A program made the translations under genes and the position numbers. Below are positions 23,305-32,299 of a stretch of 64,000 nucleotides of DNA, piece by piece. Position 1 is the first letter of the stretch. Each line of letters begins with the position of its first letter. The DNA lies in IMG/VR virus record IMGVR_UViG_3300023115_001620, positions 27,023 through 91,022 of that record; one strand, 5' to 3'. The notes beneath the pieces are model-generated. The model was given only the letters and a program-made list of their open reading frames with translations. It was not told the DNA's origin and did no database searches. This stretch comes from a virus.

Positions 23305-23961
23305 CTAATATTTATCTAATTCTTGTTTCCAAACCAGTTTTTCAATTTTACGTATATTGTCACCGCATATCAATGTAACTAATTGTAAAACTTTTTCATC
23401 TCTTACATAGAAATAGAGTCCATTTGCATAGCCAGAATTCAATAATGTTTCTAATGCAATTTTACCAACTTTGCTTTTATCTTTATTGTTTTCTAACCAC
23501 ATGCCTAGTTCTTTAGATGCTTTTTTTCTGCCCAAAATACATCGAATAGAATATTTTGGCTTGTTACTAACAATAACAGTATGATCATTGCTTAACAAAA
23601 ATTCTTTATCTTGCACACGAGGCTCAAAAAATTCTACATCTTTAGTTCTAAGCTTTCCGCCTAAACTAGTTAATAGGTTTTTGTTGTTAGAATATAGTAT
23701 TAAACTATGACATGCACCTACTCTTACTAATACTTGGTCAGTGTTGGCTTTTAAATGATTGTAAATATCATTTGCATCAAAGAAATCGTTATTTGTAACC
23801 GGCAAATCAGTACGAAACAGAGTACGTTTTAAGGGTATACCGTTTTCATAGTCTGCATAAAGTCGATCTAAATGAGAACGTGCATGACTTAAATCCCCTT
23901 TTTTCTGTAATTCTGTGCGAAAAATAGAGTTAAGGGAATTATGCAGTACAAGTTTGTACAA
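23305..23961 (-). CDS. Hypothetical protein
   Basis: A 218-residue, mixed alpha/beta, moderately basic protein without membrane segments or a recognisable catalytic motif. It lies 1 nt upstream of the beta-rich virion gene and 28 nt after clpA, so it may be the first gene of the virion block or the last of the chaperone unit. Function unknown. Confidence 0.6.
   Translation of the reverse strand: MYKLVLHNSLNSIFRTELQKKGDLSHARSHLDRLYADYENGIPLKRTLFRTDLPVTNNDFFDANDIYNHLKANTDQVLVRVGACHSLILYSNNKNLLTSLGGKLRTKDVEFFEPRVQDKEFLLSNDHTVIVSNKPKYSIRCILGRKKASKELGMWLENNKDKSKVGKIALETLLNSGYANGLYFYVRDEKVLQLVTLICGDNIRKIEKLVWKQELDKY
23309..23315 (-). promoter_or_regulatory. Candidate late-promoter motif ATAAATA near the 22959-23303 gene
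   Basis: Minus-strand GATAAATATT ends 5 nt before the ATG at 23303. If used, the transcript would be nearly leaderless, and the gene has no ribosome site. This is a weak call because the region is A+T-rich. Confidence 0.3.
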
Positions 23962-23989
23962 ATACTTTCCATAGTGAAGCTTATTTGAT

Positions 23990-26230
23990 TCACGCTGTTT
24001 CAGCTTCTTTCTCCTCTACAGAACTTGTACGGAGTGTAATTTTATCATCGTAATCAATTGTTAATTTACCACCATTTTGTAAGTCACCAAAAAGTATTTG
24101 TCTACTTAAAGGACGTTTAATTTCTTTATCAATTACACGCTGTAAAGGACGGGCGCCATTTTTTGGATCAAAGCCTTTGTCTACTAAGTAATCAAGTGCT
24201 TCGTCAGTTATTTTAATTTCAATATTTTTGTCTGACACCATGTTCTTTAGTTCTACTAGGAACTTGCCAACAATTTTCATCATAACTTCTTTGCCCAACT
24301 TAGCAAATGTTATAATACCGTCTAGTCGATTTCTAAATTCAGGAGCAAAAAACCTCTTAATTTCAGTATCTTCATAATCATAATCACTTTGGCTTTCAAA
24401 ACCTATAGAATTTTTCTCTGCTTGAGCAGCACCTAGGTTAGTTGTAAGGATAAGTGTACAGTTGCGAGCATCTGCTTCTTTACCGTTTGATCCTGTGACT
24501 TTTCCGTTATCCATTACTTGTAACAAAATTTGAGATACATCTGGGTGTGCTTTTTCTATCTCGTCTAATAATAAAACACAGTTAGGATATTCTTGTAATT
24601 TTGTAATTAATTGGCCTGCATTGTCTTCGTGACCAACGTAACCCGGAGGTGAACCAATTAGTTTAGCAACTGAATGTTTCTCCATGTATTCACTCATGTC
24701 AAAGCGCACAAGTTGTACACCAAGATTTTTAGCAAGTTGTTTTGCTGTTTCTGTTTTACCTGTACCTGTTGGACCCATAAACACAAATGCGCCAATTGGC
24801 TTATCGTCTGGTTTTAAACCTGCTTGGCTTACAAGAATTTTATCAACAATACCTTCAATTGCTTCATCTTGACCATAGACAACTTTCTTAAGATTGTCTT
24901 CTAGATTTTTTAAATTTTCTGTTTCACGTTGTGCAACCTGTTCTTCAGGAAGATTCAACATTTTAGATAGCTCATATTGAATGTTTTCTTCTGTAACAAC
25001 TTTGTTTTCAGTTTGATCATTTACTTTAAAACGTGAACAAGCTACATCTATTAAATCAATTGCCTTATCAGGTAATTTTTTATCAGTTTGATATTTTACA
25101 CTTAACTTTACTGCTGCTTCTATAGCAGAATCTGTAATAGTTGTTGCATGATAATCTTCATAATACTTTTTGATACCTTGTAAGATATCTTTTGTGGTTT
25201 CTGAACTTGGCTCACTGATAACAACACGTTGGAATCTGCGCATTAATGCACGATCCTTTTCAAAATACTTGCGATATTCTTCCCAAGTAGTGGATGCAAC
25301 AACTTTTAAGTCACCTTTTGTTAATGCAGGCTTCAACATGTTAGCAAGGTCGTTGGAACTGCCACTACCGGCAGCGCCAGCACCGTTCATCATATGTGCT
25401 TCATCAACAAACATGATTGTTTTACCTTGTTTTGTAAGTGCCTGTAGTACAAGTTTAAACCGTTCTTCAAAATCACCGCGATACTTTGAACCTGCAAGCA
25501 TACTGCCAATATCAAGATTATAAACTTTGTACTCTTTTAAGAACTCCGGTACATTGTCATTGACAATGTTAAATGCAAGTCCTTCTGCAATAGCAGTTTT
25601 ACCTACACCAGGGTCGCCTACCATTAGTACATTGTTTTTGCTTCTACGTCCAAGTGCAAGAGCAAGGCTTTCTAATTCTTCTGAGCGTCCAATAATAGGA
25701 TCAACTTTGCCTTTTTTCACTTCAGCGTTCAAATCTGTTGTAAAGTTTTTAAGGGCTCTACGTGCTTCGCTCGGCAATTCTTCGTCTTCTAATTCATCCA
25801 TAGTTTCGTCGACAAATGCGCTTAAACTTGCTTTATCAATGCCGCCTTTGTTCAGATAGAACACACTTACACATTTTTTCTCGTGTAAAACACTTAACAC
25901 GACATCTGTAAGTTCAATAGTAGTCCTACCTGCAAACAAAACTTGGGTAAAGCCTCTGTTTAACACTCTTTCAACTGTAGAAGTTTTCTTAGGTTTATAC
26001 TTTACCATATCTGTTTTAATATCGTCTAGTTCATTCTTGAGATAATGCTCAAGATTAGACTTGATATACTGAATATCAGCTCCAAAAGTTTCTAATAATT
26101 TACAGAAATTTTCGCTACAAAAAATTGCATACACAAGATGTTCTACAGTCACGTATTCATGCTGTAATTTTTTTGCATCTTTAACTGCTTTATCAAATAT
26201 TGCTTGTAGCTCTTTACTTGGTTCTACCAT
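23990..26230 (-). CDS. clpA: ClpA-type AAA+ unfoldase
   Basis: A 746-residue Hsp100 protein close to E. coli ClpA (758). The N-domain (residues 1-150) carries Clp repeats. D1 has GDPGVGKTAIAEG (Walker A near 210) and FVDEAHMM (Walker B). D2 has GPTGTGKTETAK (near 490) and LLLDEIEKAHPDV. NSIGFES near residue 605 aligns with the IGL/IGF loop that docks on ClpP, so it could redirect host ClpP to chosen substrates. No clpP or adaptor is visible here. I prefer the ATG at 26230; a GTG at 26242 is possible. It follows dnaJ, forming a chaperone pair. Confidence 0.95.
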   Translation of the reverse strand: MVEPSKELQAIFDKAVKDAKKLQHEYVTVEHLVYAIFCSENFCKLLETFGADIQYIKSNLEHYLKNELDDIKTDMVKYKPKKTSTVERVLNRGFTQVLFAGRTTIELTDVVLSVLHEKKCVSVFYLNKGGIDKASLSAFVDETMDELEDEELPSEARRALKNFTTDLNAEVKKGKVDPIIGRSEELESLALALGRRSKNNVLMVGDPGVGKTAIAEGLAFNIVNDNVPEFLKEYKVYNLDIGSMLAGSKYRGDFEERFKLVLQALTKQGKTIMFVDEAHMMNGAGAAGSGSSNDLANMLKPALTKGDLKVVASTTWEEYRKYFEKDRALMRRFQRVVISEPSSETTKDILQGIKKYYEDYHATTITDSAIEAAVKLSVKYQTDKKLPDKAIDLIDVACSRFKVNDQTENKVVTEENIQYELSKMLNLPEEQVAQRETENLKNLEDNLKKVVYGQDEAIEGIVDKILVSQAGLKPDDKPIGAFVFMGPTGTGKTETAKQLAKNLGVQLVRFDMSEYMEKHSVAKLIGSPPGYVGHEDNAGQLITKLQEYPNCVLLLDEIEKAHPDVSQILLQVMDNGKVTGSNGKEADARNCTLILTTNLGAAQAEKNSIGFESQSDYDYEDTEIKRFFAPEFRNRLDGIITFAKLGKEVMMKIVGKFLVELKNMVSDKNIEIKITDEALDYLVDKGFDPKNGARPLQRVIDKEIKRPLSRQILFGDLQNGGKLTIDYDDKITLRTSSVEEKEAETA

Positions 26231-26248
26231 AGATATATACACCTTTTA

Positions 26249-27073
26249 TTATTTGTAAATCTTCTTTTTAAGATCTTCTATTTCTCTTAAAATACTTTCG
26301 TCTTCTATATTTGGTATACTTGCATCAATTTCCACATACAAATTACCTCTTTTGCCTGTATTAATGTTTGGAATACCGTATCCTGGTATGTTGAAAACTT
26401 GTCCTGATTTTGTGCCTTTTGGAATTTTTAATCTAACTTGCTTACCGTCTAATGTATTCATTATTATAACACAACCTAGCAATAAGTCAAATACATTTGT
26501 TACCTTTTTGGTAATTAAATTGTCATTATCTCTTTCCCAGTTATGTTGTTTTTTAACTCTAATTTTTACATGCAAATCGCCTCTTGGATATTGATGATAT
26601 CCGTCGTCTCCTAATCCCTGATATCTAACTGTATCTCCGTTTTTTGCCCCAGGAGGTATACTTACTGTTACTGTTTCTAGTTTACCTGTTCTAGTTTGGT
26701 ATTGAATGATTGCATCTTTTCCTTTTAAAACATCTTGCAAACTTATTTCTGCTTTTACATGTATATCACTATTTCTAGGAGTCTTAACATTTGCAAACCC
26801 CTGGCCAAATATATGATCAAAGGGTGTTCCTGCAAAAGGGTTACCTCCATTTCTAAATTGATTTGCGTTAAATTGGAAGTCTGGACCAGGATTGTCGTAG
26901 GCAGAACGTTTATCCGAGTTACTTAGTATTTCGTATGCTTCTGTAACACGTTTAAATTCTTCTTGGTTGCCTCCTCTGTCAGGATGATGTTGCATTGCCT
27001 TACGTTTGAAGGCTTTTTTTATTTCATCCTGCGAAGCAGTCCTTTGAACACCTAAAATAGAATAATAGTCCAT
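26249..27073 (-). CDS. DnaJ/CbpA-type co-chaperone (no zinc finger)
   Basis: A 274-residue protein with an N-terminal J-domain (MDYYSILGVQRTASQDEI, MQHHPDRGG with the HPD motif) and a Gly/Phe region. The C-terminal substrate-binding domains are YPRGDLHVKIRVKKQ and KIPKGTKSGQVFNIPGYG. The CxxCxGxG zinc finger is missing, so it is CbpA-like (type B). It would stimulate host DnaK and is paired with the ClpA homologue. No dnaK is in the window. Confidence 0.93.
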   Translation of the reverse strand: MDYYSILGVQRTASQDEIKKAFKRKAMQHHPDRGGNQEEFKRVTEAYEILSNSDKRSAYDNPGPDFQFNANQFRNGGNPFAGTPFDHIFGQGFANVKTPRNSDIHVKAEISLQDVLKGKDAIIQYQTRTGKLETVTVSIPPGAKNGDTVRYQGLGDDGYHQYPRGDLHVKIRVKKQHNWERDNDNLITKKVTNVFDLLLGCVIIMNTLDGKQVRLKIPKGTKSGQVFNIPGYGIPNINTGKRGNLYVEIDASIPNIEDESILREIEDLKKKIYK

Positions 27074-27116
27074 ACAATTACTTATCGCACGGACTATTAT
27101 GTACTATAAGTAGTGA

Positions 27117-27545
27117 TTACTTACCTTTAGCAGAATATGCATTAGCACCAAAGAATGCCATTACAATCGCTGCAACAGAAACAAAGTATGTCGCTGCCAT
27201 TGATCCTAGCACAGTTGCAGAATTATCAAGATTGAAATAACTTGCTGCAACAACTGCAAATGGATATAATAACATACCAAACAGAGCAAACCATGCCATA
27301 GAACGCTGTGCATCACGCATAGCATCTTGGTCCTCTAGTTCTTTACGTTTGAATTCTAAATGCATCTCCATTTCTTGTTTTGAAATATGACCGTCACCGT
27401 TCATATCTGCACTTGCTGGCAATGCACCGTTATCAATAGTCATTTTTCTTTCATATGATATTTCGGGAGCCGGAGCAGGGGCAGGTGCCGCTGCTGGTTC
27501 AGCTGCTGGGGTGCTTTCTAGTTCTTCTGGTTTTTTACGTGGCAT
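27117..27545 (-). CDS. Membrane protein with an EF-hand loop
   Basis: A 142-residue protein. Residues 1-28 are Ala/Pro-rich (PAAAPAPAPAP). Residues 47-58 (DMNGDGHISKQE) are a complete 12-residue EF-hand calcium loop with Asp, Asn, Asp, Ser and Glu at the ligand positions. A charged helix then leads to two hydrophobic segments (FALFGMLLYPFAVVAASYF and YFVSVAAIVMAFFGANAY). It is coupled by TAATG to the MscS-like gene. It may sense calcium at the membrane; this is a rare combination in a phage and its function is unknown. Confidence 0.72.
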   Translation of the reverse strand: MPRKKPEELESTPAAEPAAAPAPAPAPEISYERKMTIDNGALPASADMNGDGHISKQEMEMHLEFKRKELEDQDAMRDAQRSMAWFALFGMLLYPFAVVAASYFNLDNSATVLGSMAATYFVSVAAIVMAFFGANAYSAKGK

Positions 27546-27961
27546 TATTTTCCCTCCTTAATAAGTGTGTCGATCTTATGCCCATTTTGTTCAATTTTTC
27601 TTTCATTTACTTCTGGTGTTGCATCAAAGATAATCTTTTCAATCTTTAATCCTGGTATTCTTTCGTTAGGTACATAGCGCCATATATAGTCGCCATCAAA
27701 TTCACCACCTTTTTTGTGTATACCAAATACAGTTTCTGTATTACCTATTTTAACTATTAGTGCTCTTTCACCGTCTAGTATAACTTTGTCGCCTTCTTTG
27801 AATGCTGGATTCATTTTGAAAGCCATGCCCTTTGCTATTTTAGTTGCATAATCTTTAAACATTAGTGTTACAACTAATGCAACTAATGCTGCAATAAAAG
27901 GTGTTGCTAATTCTGCTAATTCAAGTCCTACGCCTCCTGCACTCATTATTTCATTTTCCAC
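27545..27961 (-). CDS. MscS-like minimal channel-type protein
   Basis: A 138-residue protein. One hydrophobic segment (TPFIAALVALVVTLMF) is followed at once by KDYATKIAKGMAFKMNPAFK, then EGDKVILDGERALIVKIG and YVPNERIPGLKI. This order resembles the pore helix TM3 and beta domain of MscS mechanosensitive channels (KDxxSNxxSG, pFkvGDxVxxxGxxGtVexI, vPNs), without TM1 and TM2. It could oligomerise into a pore or modify a host channel. It overlaps the membrane coiled-coil gene upstream by 11 nt. The similarity is motif-level and needs a profile search. Confidence 0.62.
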   Translation of the reverse strand: MENEIMSAGGVGLELAELATPFIAALVALVVTLMFKDYATKIAKGMAFKMNPAFKEGDKVILDGERALIVKIGNTETVFGIHKKGGEFDGDYIWRYVPNERIPGLKIEKIIFDATPEVNERKIEQNGHKIDTLIKEGK

Positions 27962-28313
27962 GTTTCTTCTCCAATGCTTTTAGTCTAGCATCTAGCTCAG
28001 GCCAAACTTCAAATTCATATAATTCTTTTGGAGGGTGACTATTAGTCTCTAGTTCACGTATACGTGCTTCTAGATCATCAATTTTTTTAGTTACTTTTGG
28101 ATATCTTTTGCGCCATGCCTCTGGATCGTCTTGAAGGAAGTCCCAACCAAAACGATCTACTAGACTATCTAGTAGTGCATCAAATTTAGACATTAAGTAT
28201 AATGCTGCGTGTGTGTTTCTAAACCACGCTAAAAATGCTGCGCCCAACAGCGATCCAGCTATTGCTGTGTAAATCCACAGCGTATCGCCGAACATACGAC
28301 TAATCATTTCCAT
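27951..28313 (-). CDS. Membrane-anchored coiled-coil protein
   Basis: A 120-residue protein with one N-terminal membrane segment (DTLWIYTAIAGSLLGAAFLAWF), a conserved WDFLQDDPEAWRKRYPKV motif and a C-terminal coiled coil (KIDDLEARIRELE). I recall this motif in T4-like marine phages, function unknown. It begins a three-gene membrane unit with the MscS-like and EF-hand proteins, driven by an ATAAATA motif at 28333-28339 with GGAGGG before the ATG. Confidence 0.7.
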   Translation of the reverse strand: MEMISRMFGDTLWIYTAIAGSLLGAAFLAWFRNTHAALYLMSKFDALLDSLVDRFGWDFLQDDPEAWRKRYPKVTKKIDDLEARIRELETNSHPPKELYEFEVWPELDARLKALEKKRGK

Positions 28314-28332
28314 TAGCTACCCTCCGCTAATG

Positions 28333-28339
28333 TATTTAT
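28333..28339 (-). promoter_or_regulatory. Late-promoter motif of the membrane-protein unit
   Basis: Minus-strand GGAATAAATACAT lies 20 nt before the ATG at 28313, with GGAGGG in the leader. Spacing is right for a T4-type late promoter. Confidence 0.65.
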
Positions 28340-28341
28340 TC

Positions 28342-29862
28342 CTATTTTTGTAAAACTTCGTTACCTATTACAACTCTGTCTATAGCAGTTTTGTGGAATA
28401 TTTCCCATGCGTTACTTTTATATCCTGCAATGGGTTTTGTATTGACATTTAAACTTGTGTTTAACAGCATAGGTATTCCTGTTAGCTTTCTAAATTCTTC
28501 TATAAGTTCAGCATACAGTAAATTTTCATTACCTACAGTTTGTATACGACAAGTACCGTCTATGTGTGTAATTGGTTTAAATTTTTGTTTATCTCTAACT
28601 TTTTGAACATAAAGCATGTAAGGACTAGGTTCATCCCATTCAAAATATTCATTTGTATAATCAAGCAATATTGATGCACCGAAAGGTCTATATGGTTCTC
28701 TAAATTTAACTTTGTTATTAATTATATCTTTTCCGTCTTTAACACTAGGGTTCATTAAAACTGATCTATTTCCTAGTGCCCTTGGACCTATTTCACCTTT
28801 GCCTTGATACCAGCCTACAATTTCTCCTCTAGCAAGTCTTTCTGCTGTTTCTTTAATAGTTTTAGAACTTGCAACCGTGTTAGGTTCTTGATCATCTTGC
28901 CAAAATGGGAATCCGTCAGTATCAAAAGGTTCAGCATCGTATATTTGTCTTAATACTTCTATACATCCTAAACTTAATCCATCGTCTGGAGAATGCGGAG
29001 GTATATGAATATTAGGAATAACTTCTTTAATTTTAGTATTAATAACTGTATTTTGTGCGATTCCGCCTGAATATGTAATTATTTCGTCCGGATTACAAAA
29101 TTTTAAAAAATAGTTAGGATAAATTTTTTCTAAATGATCATGTATTGTACGCAACCAGTCTACCCATTTGCTTTCTTCTAAATTATTAGTACCTTTGTAA
29201 GCATACCATTTTTGTATGTTTAGAAGTTCTGCAACATCGTACATACCACAATGAGAAATTTGTTTATAAAACTCAACATCAAAATTTCCGTAGGATTTTA
29301 GCCCCATTAATTTGCCTGCATGATCTAGCAAATAACCCTTCATACCTACATGCGAACCTATAGTACCAAAGTAGCGACCAATACTTTCTGCTTCAGACAA
29401 CTTGGCATAATGAAATACTTTTTTGTTTTTATAAATTGTATGCGAACGTTCATCATCACCAAAACCGTCAAAAACAAAGTCTGTTGTAGACTCAATACCC
29501 ATAGGCCAGCAACTCATTACATGTGCATAATGATGATCTATTCTATAAATTGGACATTTAACATGATCCCAGTGAGGGTAAGAATGGTTAAGTAATTCAT
29601 ACGGAGCATCGTAATCATTTACTGATATACAATCATAGTTTTTATCGTCAACGACAATTCCTATTGCATCTATATCAGCAACATCAATATTCCATTCTTC
29701 TAAAACAAACAACCAATCATAAAGATTAGCAAAAGAATGATGTTTAATTTGTGTGTTTCGTTCTGTCTTTCTATATTTGACAGTAGTGCCTATAGACAAA
29801 GATATGTTTGTGTCATGTTCACACAATCTAAGCCCTAGGAAAACGGACTTATTATTAATCAT
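28342..29862 (-). CDS. NodU/CmcH-family carbamoyltransferase
   Basis: A 506-residue protein with the two-domain architecture of O-carbamoyltransferases. The N-terminal half has RIDHHYAHVMSCW (HHxAH metal-binding motif), VFDGFGDDERSH, HAGKLMGLKSYG and YSGGIAQNTVIN. The C-terminal YrdC-like half has GEIVGWYQGKGEIGPRALG and LLNTSLNV. It would transfer carbamoyl from carbamoyl phosphate through an adenylate to a sugar or other hydroxyl. Phage members are thought to modify DNA bases or surface glycans; the target here is unknown. The start overlaps the spanin gene by 8 nt. Confidence 0.93.
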   Translation of the reverse strand: MINNKSVFLGLRLCEHDTNISLSIGTTVKYRKTERNTQIKHHSFANLYDWLFVLEEWNIDVADIDAIGIVVDDKNYDCISVNDYDAPYELLNHSYPHWDHVKCPIYRIDHHYAHVMSCWPMGIESTTDFVFDGFGDDERSHTIYKNKKVFHYAKLSEAESIGRYFGTIGSHVGMKGYLLDHAGKLMGLKSYGNFDVEFYKQISHCGMYDVAELLNIQKWYAYKGTNNLEESKWVDWLRTIHDHLEKIYPNYFLKFCNPDEIITYSGGIAQNTVINTKIKEVIPNIHIPPHSPDDGLSLGCIEVLRQIYDAEPFDTDGFPFWQDDQEPNTVASSKTIKETAERLARGEIVGWYQGKGEIGPRALGNRSVLMNPSVKDGKDIINNKVKFREPYRPFGASILLDYTNEYFEWDEPSPYMLYVQKVRDKQKFKPITHIDGTCRIQTVGNENLLYAELIEEFRKLTGIPMLLNTSLNVNTKPIAGYKSNAWEIFHKTAIDRVVIGNEVLQK

Positions 29863-30337
29863 TGAATGGGTTTAAGTCTATACCTTTATTAAGTTGAGCT
29901 TCTCTTGCAGCATCTTCTTCTTCTTCAGCTTGACGCTGTGCTTCTGCTTCATCAAGAGCTTTGTTTGCTGCTTTGTAATAGTTTTCATATGCAACAATAA
30001 TCTGTTGTTGTTGCTGTACTAACGCACGAATGTCTGAAAAGTTTAATCCTAAAGCTCCATAACCGTCACCGGTTAGTGCATAGAAGGCAAATGCCTTGCC
30101 TTCGCTTTCAATACGAGCTTTTACTTCTTCGATATTATTTTCGTTAATAACAATCCACTCAATACGGCGCATGTTGACTTCGTCAACTGGCGGTAGCACC
30201 AATTCCGGTTTATCAATCGGTTTGCTGGTTATTTGTATTACTTGTGGGGTCGTTGAGCATGCCGCGAGACTTATAAGTATCATAAAGCCAAGGGCACTCT
30301 TTGTTAAAAGACCTTGCATTTTCTGCATTTTTCTCAT
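29855..30337 (-). CDS. Outer-membrane lipoprotein, probable o-spanin (Rz1-like)
   Basis: A 160-residue protein with an N-terminal hydrophobic segment ending in ISLAAC, a good lipobox; Cys27 would be the lipidated residue. Downstream lie PPVDEVNMRRIEW and a Gln/Glu-rich coiled coil. The gene starts inside the 3' part of the 167-codon membrane gene (125-nt overlap in another frame), the classic arrangement of overlapping spanin pairs, and follows the endolysin. It is larger than lambda Rz1. Confidence 0.75.
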   Translation of the reverse strand: MRKMQKMQGLLTKSALGFMILISLAACSTTPQVIQITSKPIDKPELVLPPVDEVNMRRIEWIVINENNIEEVKARIESEGKAFAFYALTGDGYGALGLNFSDIRALVQQQQQIIVAYENYYKAANKALDEAEAQRQAEEEEDAAREAQLNKGIDLNPFND

Positions 30338-30716
30338 CCTCTGTTAGTTCAGCACCACTTAATAATTCAAAGCATCTGCCTGCATTTATACTACCTCTAT
30401 TTACCGCTCTTTCAATTGCTGCTGGGTTAGCTATGGCTGCTGCGGTCATATCAATATCTGCTAGTTTATTTGCTAGTTCTTGATTTTGTCTACGAATATT
30501 AGCAAACTCAGTGTTTACTTTTTTTAATTCTTCATTAGCGGCAGCAAAATCCGCCGCCATTGCCTTGATTGTTTCTTCGTTTGTGGCAACTGCCAGTTCA
30601 AGTTTAGCATTGTTTTCAGTTAGTACAGCAATAGTCCGTTGTGTATCAGTGTAATACCAATATCCTATACCACCCATAGTCATTATAACAATTAAAAGCA
30701 TTCCTGACAGTTTCAT
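30213..30716 (-). CDS. Membrane-anchored coiled-coil protein, probable i-spanin (Rz-like)
   Basis: A 167-residue protein with one N-terminal membrane segment (LLIVIMTMGGIGYWYY), then a long periplasmic coiled coil (TENNAKLELAVATNEETI, FANIRRQNQELANKL) and two Cys in the C-terminal part. This N-in/C-out topology and coiled coil match Rz-type i-spanins, which link the inner membrane to an o-spanin and fuse the membranes during lysis. It lies 3 nt after the endolysin stop. Confidence 0.75.
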   Translation of the reverse strand: MKLSGMLLIVIMTMGGIGYWYYTDTQRTIAVLTENNAKLELAVATNEETIKAMAADFAAANEELKKVNTEFANIRRQNQELANKLADIDMTAAAIANPAAIERAVNRGSINAGRCFELLSGAELTEDEKNAENARSFNKECPWLYDTYKSRGMLNDPTSNTNNQQTD

Positions 30717-30719
30717 AAT

Positions 30720-31568
30720 TTAACCCTCAAACATTAATTTAAGACTTGCAGGACCCATAATACCGTCTGCTGTTAGACCGTTTTCTTCCTGCCAAGCTTT
30801 TACGTGTGCTTCTGTGCCTCTACCAAAGACTCCATCTGCACCAATTTCTAATTCTTCTTGCACTGCACGTACTGTTGGTCCTTTTGATCCTAAACGCACT
30901 GTTTCGTACACAATAGCAGCTGGTTCCCAGTCGCCGCCTAGCACTTCCATAGCGTGTTTGTAATGCTTTTCACGATCTTCTAAACCAATGTAACCACCGT
31001 TGATACGTTTTGTAGCACCTTTGATGTCCATTGCATCTGCATACTTATTTAGACCATTTGTATCCCAGAACCAGCAAGCACTATCTAGTGCGCCTTTTTT
31101 GGTGCGCACATATTCTACTGCTTCTTCGGGTGACATGTCAACTTCTTCGCCAAACTTCGTATAGTTGTAACGACCTGTAAGTTGTAGAATGCCGCCGCCT
31201 CTAAATGTCCAGCCGTCGCCTGAATCAATATCGCCATTGTCCATTCTGTTTGCATAAATTACATTTGCAATCTTGCGTGGTTGTCTGTGATATTCTTGAG
31301 CATCTCTACCTGCCCTTTCAAAATATTTTGGAAATATTGCGTTAAGTGCTTTTGCACTATAATTTAAATTTTCACTTAGTACTTTAAAATTGTTTGATTC
31401 ATGTCCACACTGTGCAATAAACATCGCTACACGCTCTGCAGAGTCAACCTCCCAAAGAGGAAGTATTTCACACATTGCATCGTACCAATCTTCTGCTTCT
31501 TCGTTTCCGCGAAGCAATTCTATCACCATTTCTTCGGTGAATTCAAAGCCAAAATCTTCTGCTGCCAT
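30720..31568 (-). CDS. GH19 endolysin with C-terminal peptidoglycan-binding domain
   Basis: A 282-residue lysin. The catalytic domain (residues about 1-200) has FIAQCGHESNNF (catalytic Glu in the HES motif), WTFRGGGILQLTGRYNY and RINGGYIG, all typical of chitinase-class GH19 endolysins. Residues 205-280 form a PG_binding_1 repeat (LGSKGPTVRAVQEELEIG, ADGIMGPASL). No signal peptide is seen, so export probably depends on a holin. It is followed by the i- and o-spanin genes, completing a lysis cassette apart from a certain holin. Confidence 0.9.
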   Translation of the reverse strand: MAAEDFGFEFTEEMVIELLRGNEEAEDWYDAMCEILPLWEVDSAERVAMFIAQCGHESNNFKVLSENLNYSAKALNAIFPKYFERAGRDAQEYHRQPRKIANVIYANRMDNGDIDSGDGWTFRGGGILQLTGRYNYTKFGEEVDMSPEEAVEYVRTKKGALDSACWFWDTNGLNKYADAMDIKGATKRINGGYIGLEDREKHYKHAMEVLGGDWEPAAIVYETVRLGSKGPTVRAVQEELEIGADGVFGRGTEAHVKAWQEENGLTADGIMGPASLKLMFEG

Positions 31569-31579
31569 TTTTTTATCCT

Positions 31580-32299
31580 TTATACTACAATCCTTTCAAG
31601 AACAAGAGTGTGCCCCTCATTTTCGAAAGTTAACTTACGCCCATATTTAGTAATATTGTAGTCGCCTATATACTTTGTAAGAAAAATAATTTCTGCAAAG
31701 TCGTCAGCGTTAAAAGATTCTGTAATAGAATCCAGTGTTTCTTGTGTCGGCCCTATATCTTTAAATTCAAATGCTATTGGATCTGCATATGCTTTTTTAA
31801 TAACAAGCATATTGTCTTCCATATACACTTCTTCTACAAAACTTTTATCAAAAAAGTTTTTGTAATTTTGTAATCTTGTTTCTTGTATTGCAACGTCATA
31901 ATCGTCTGCGGTTGTTGGCAGAAATTCTTGTAAATTTTCTTGTGAAAAACTTTGGCTCTTAAAGTTTTTGTAATATCTGAATCTCATATCATTAGTGTCA
32001 GCAAGTTTTGATACACCATCTATCAATTCCATTATATTGTCTGACGCATCATCAGTTCTTTCAATTTCTACAAAAACTTTGTAAGTACCGTCGCTAGTTT
32101 CTCCCGAAGTAGCGTCAGCATCTAAAACAAATGAATAACCTCTTTCAAAAAAGTTACTCATGTCAGTTGCCGATTCGCCTGTTTTTGTACTAAATGCTAT
32201 TGTGATAATATCAGAGTCGGAGCCCATCTTACTTTTATATGAATCTATTTCTACAACCTTATCGACAAGGTGTTGTAAATCTCCTGTACGCAAAGTCAT
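31580..32299 (-). CDS. Conserved T4-like phage protein, probable structural
   Basis: A 239-residue protein starting MTLRTGDLQHLVDKVVEIDS, a start I recall from a conserved family of unknown function in T4-like marine phages. The composition is acidic with beta-rich segments (YSFVLDADATSGETSDG, LVIKKAYADPIAFEF). No catalytic motif. Its ATG overlaps the stop of the 174-codon gene upstream (TAATG); the endolysin follows 11 nt downstream. Confidence 0.72.
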   Translation of the reverse strand: MTLRTGDLQHLVDKVVEIDSYKSKMGSDSDIITIAFSTKTGESATDMSNFFERGYSFVLDADATSGETSDGTYKVFVEIERTDDASDNIMELIDGVSKLADTNDMRFRYYKNFKSQSFSQENLQEFLPTTADDYDVAIQETRLQNYKNFFDKSFVEEVYMEDNMLVIKKAYADPIAFEFKDIGPTQETLDSITESFNADDFAEIIFLTKYIGDYNITKYGRKLTFENEGHTLVLERIVV

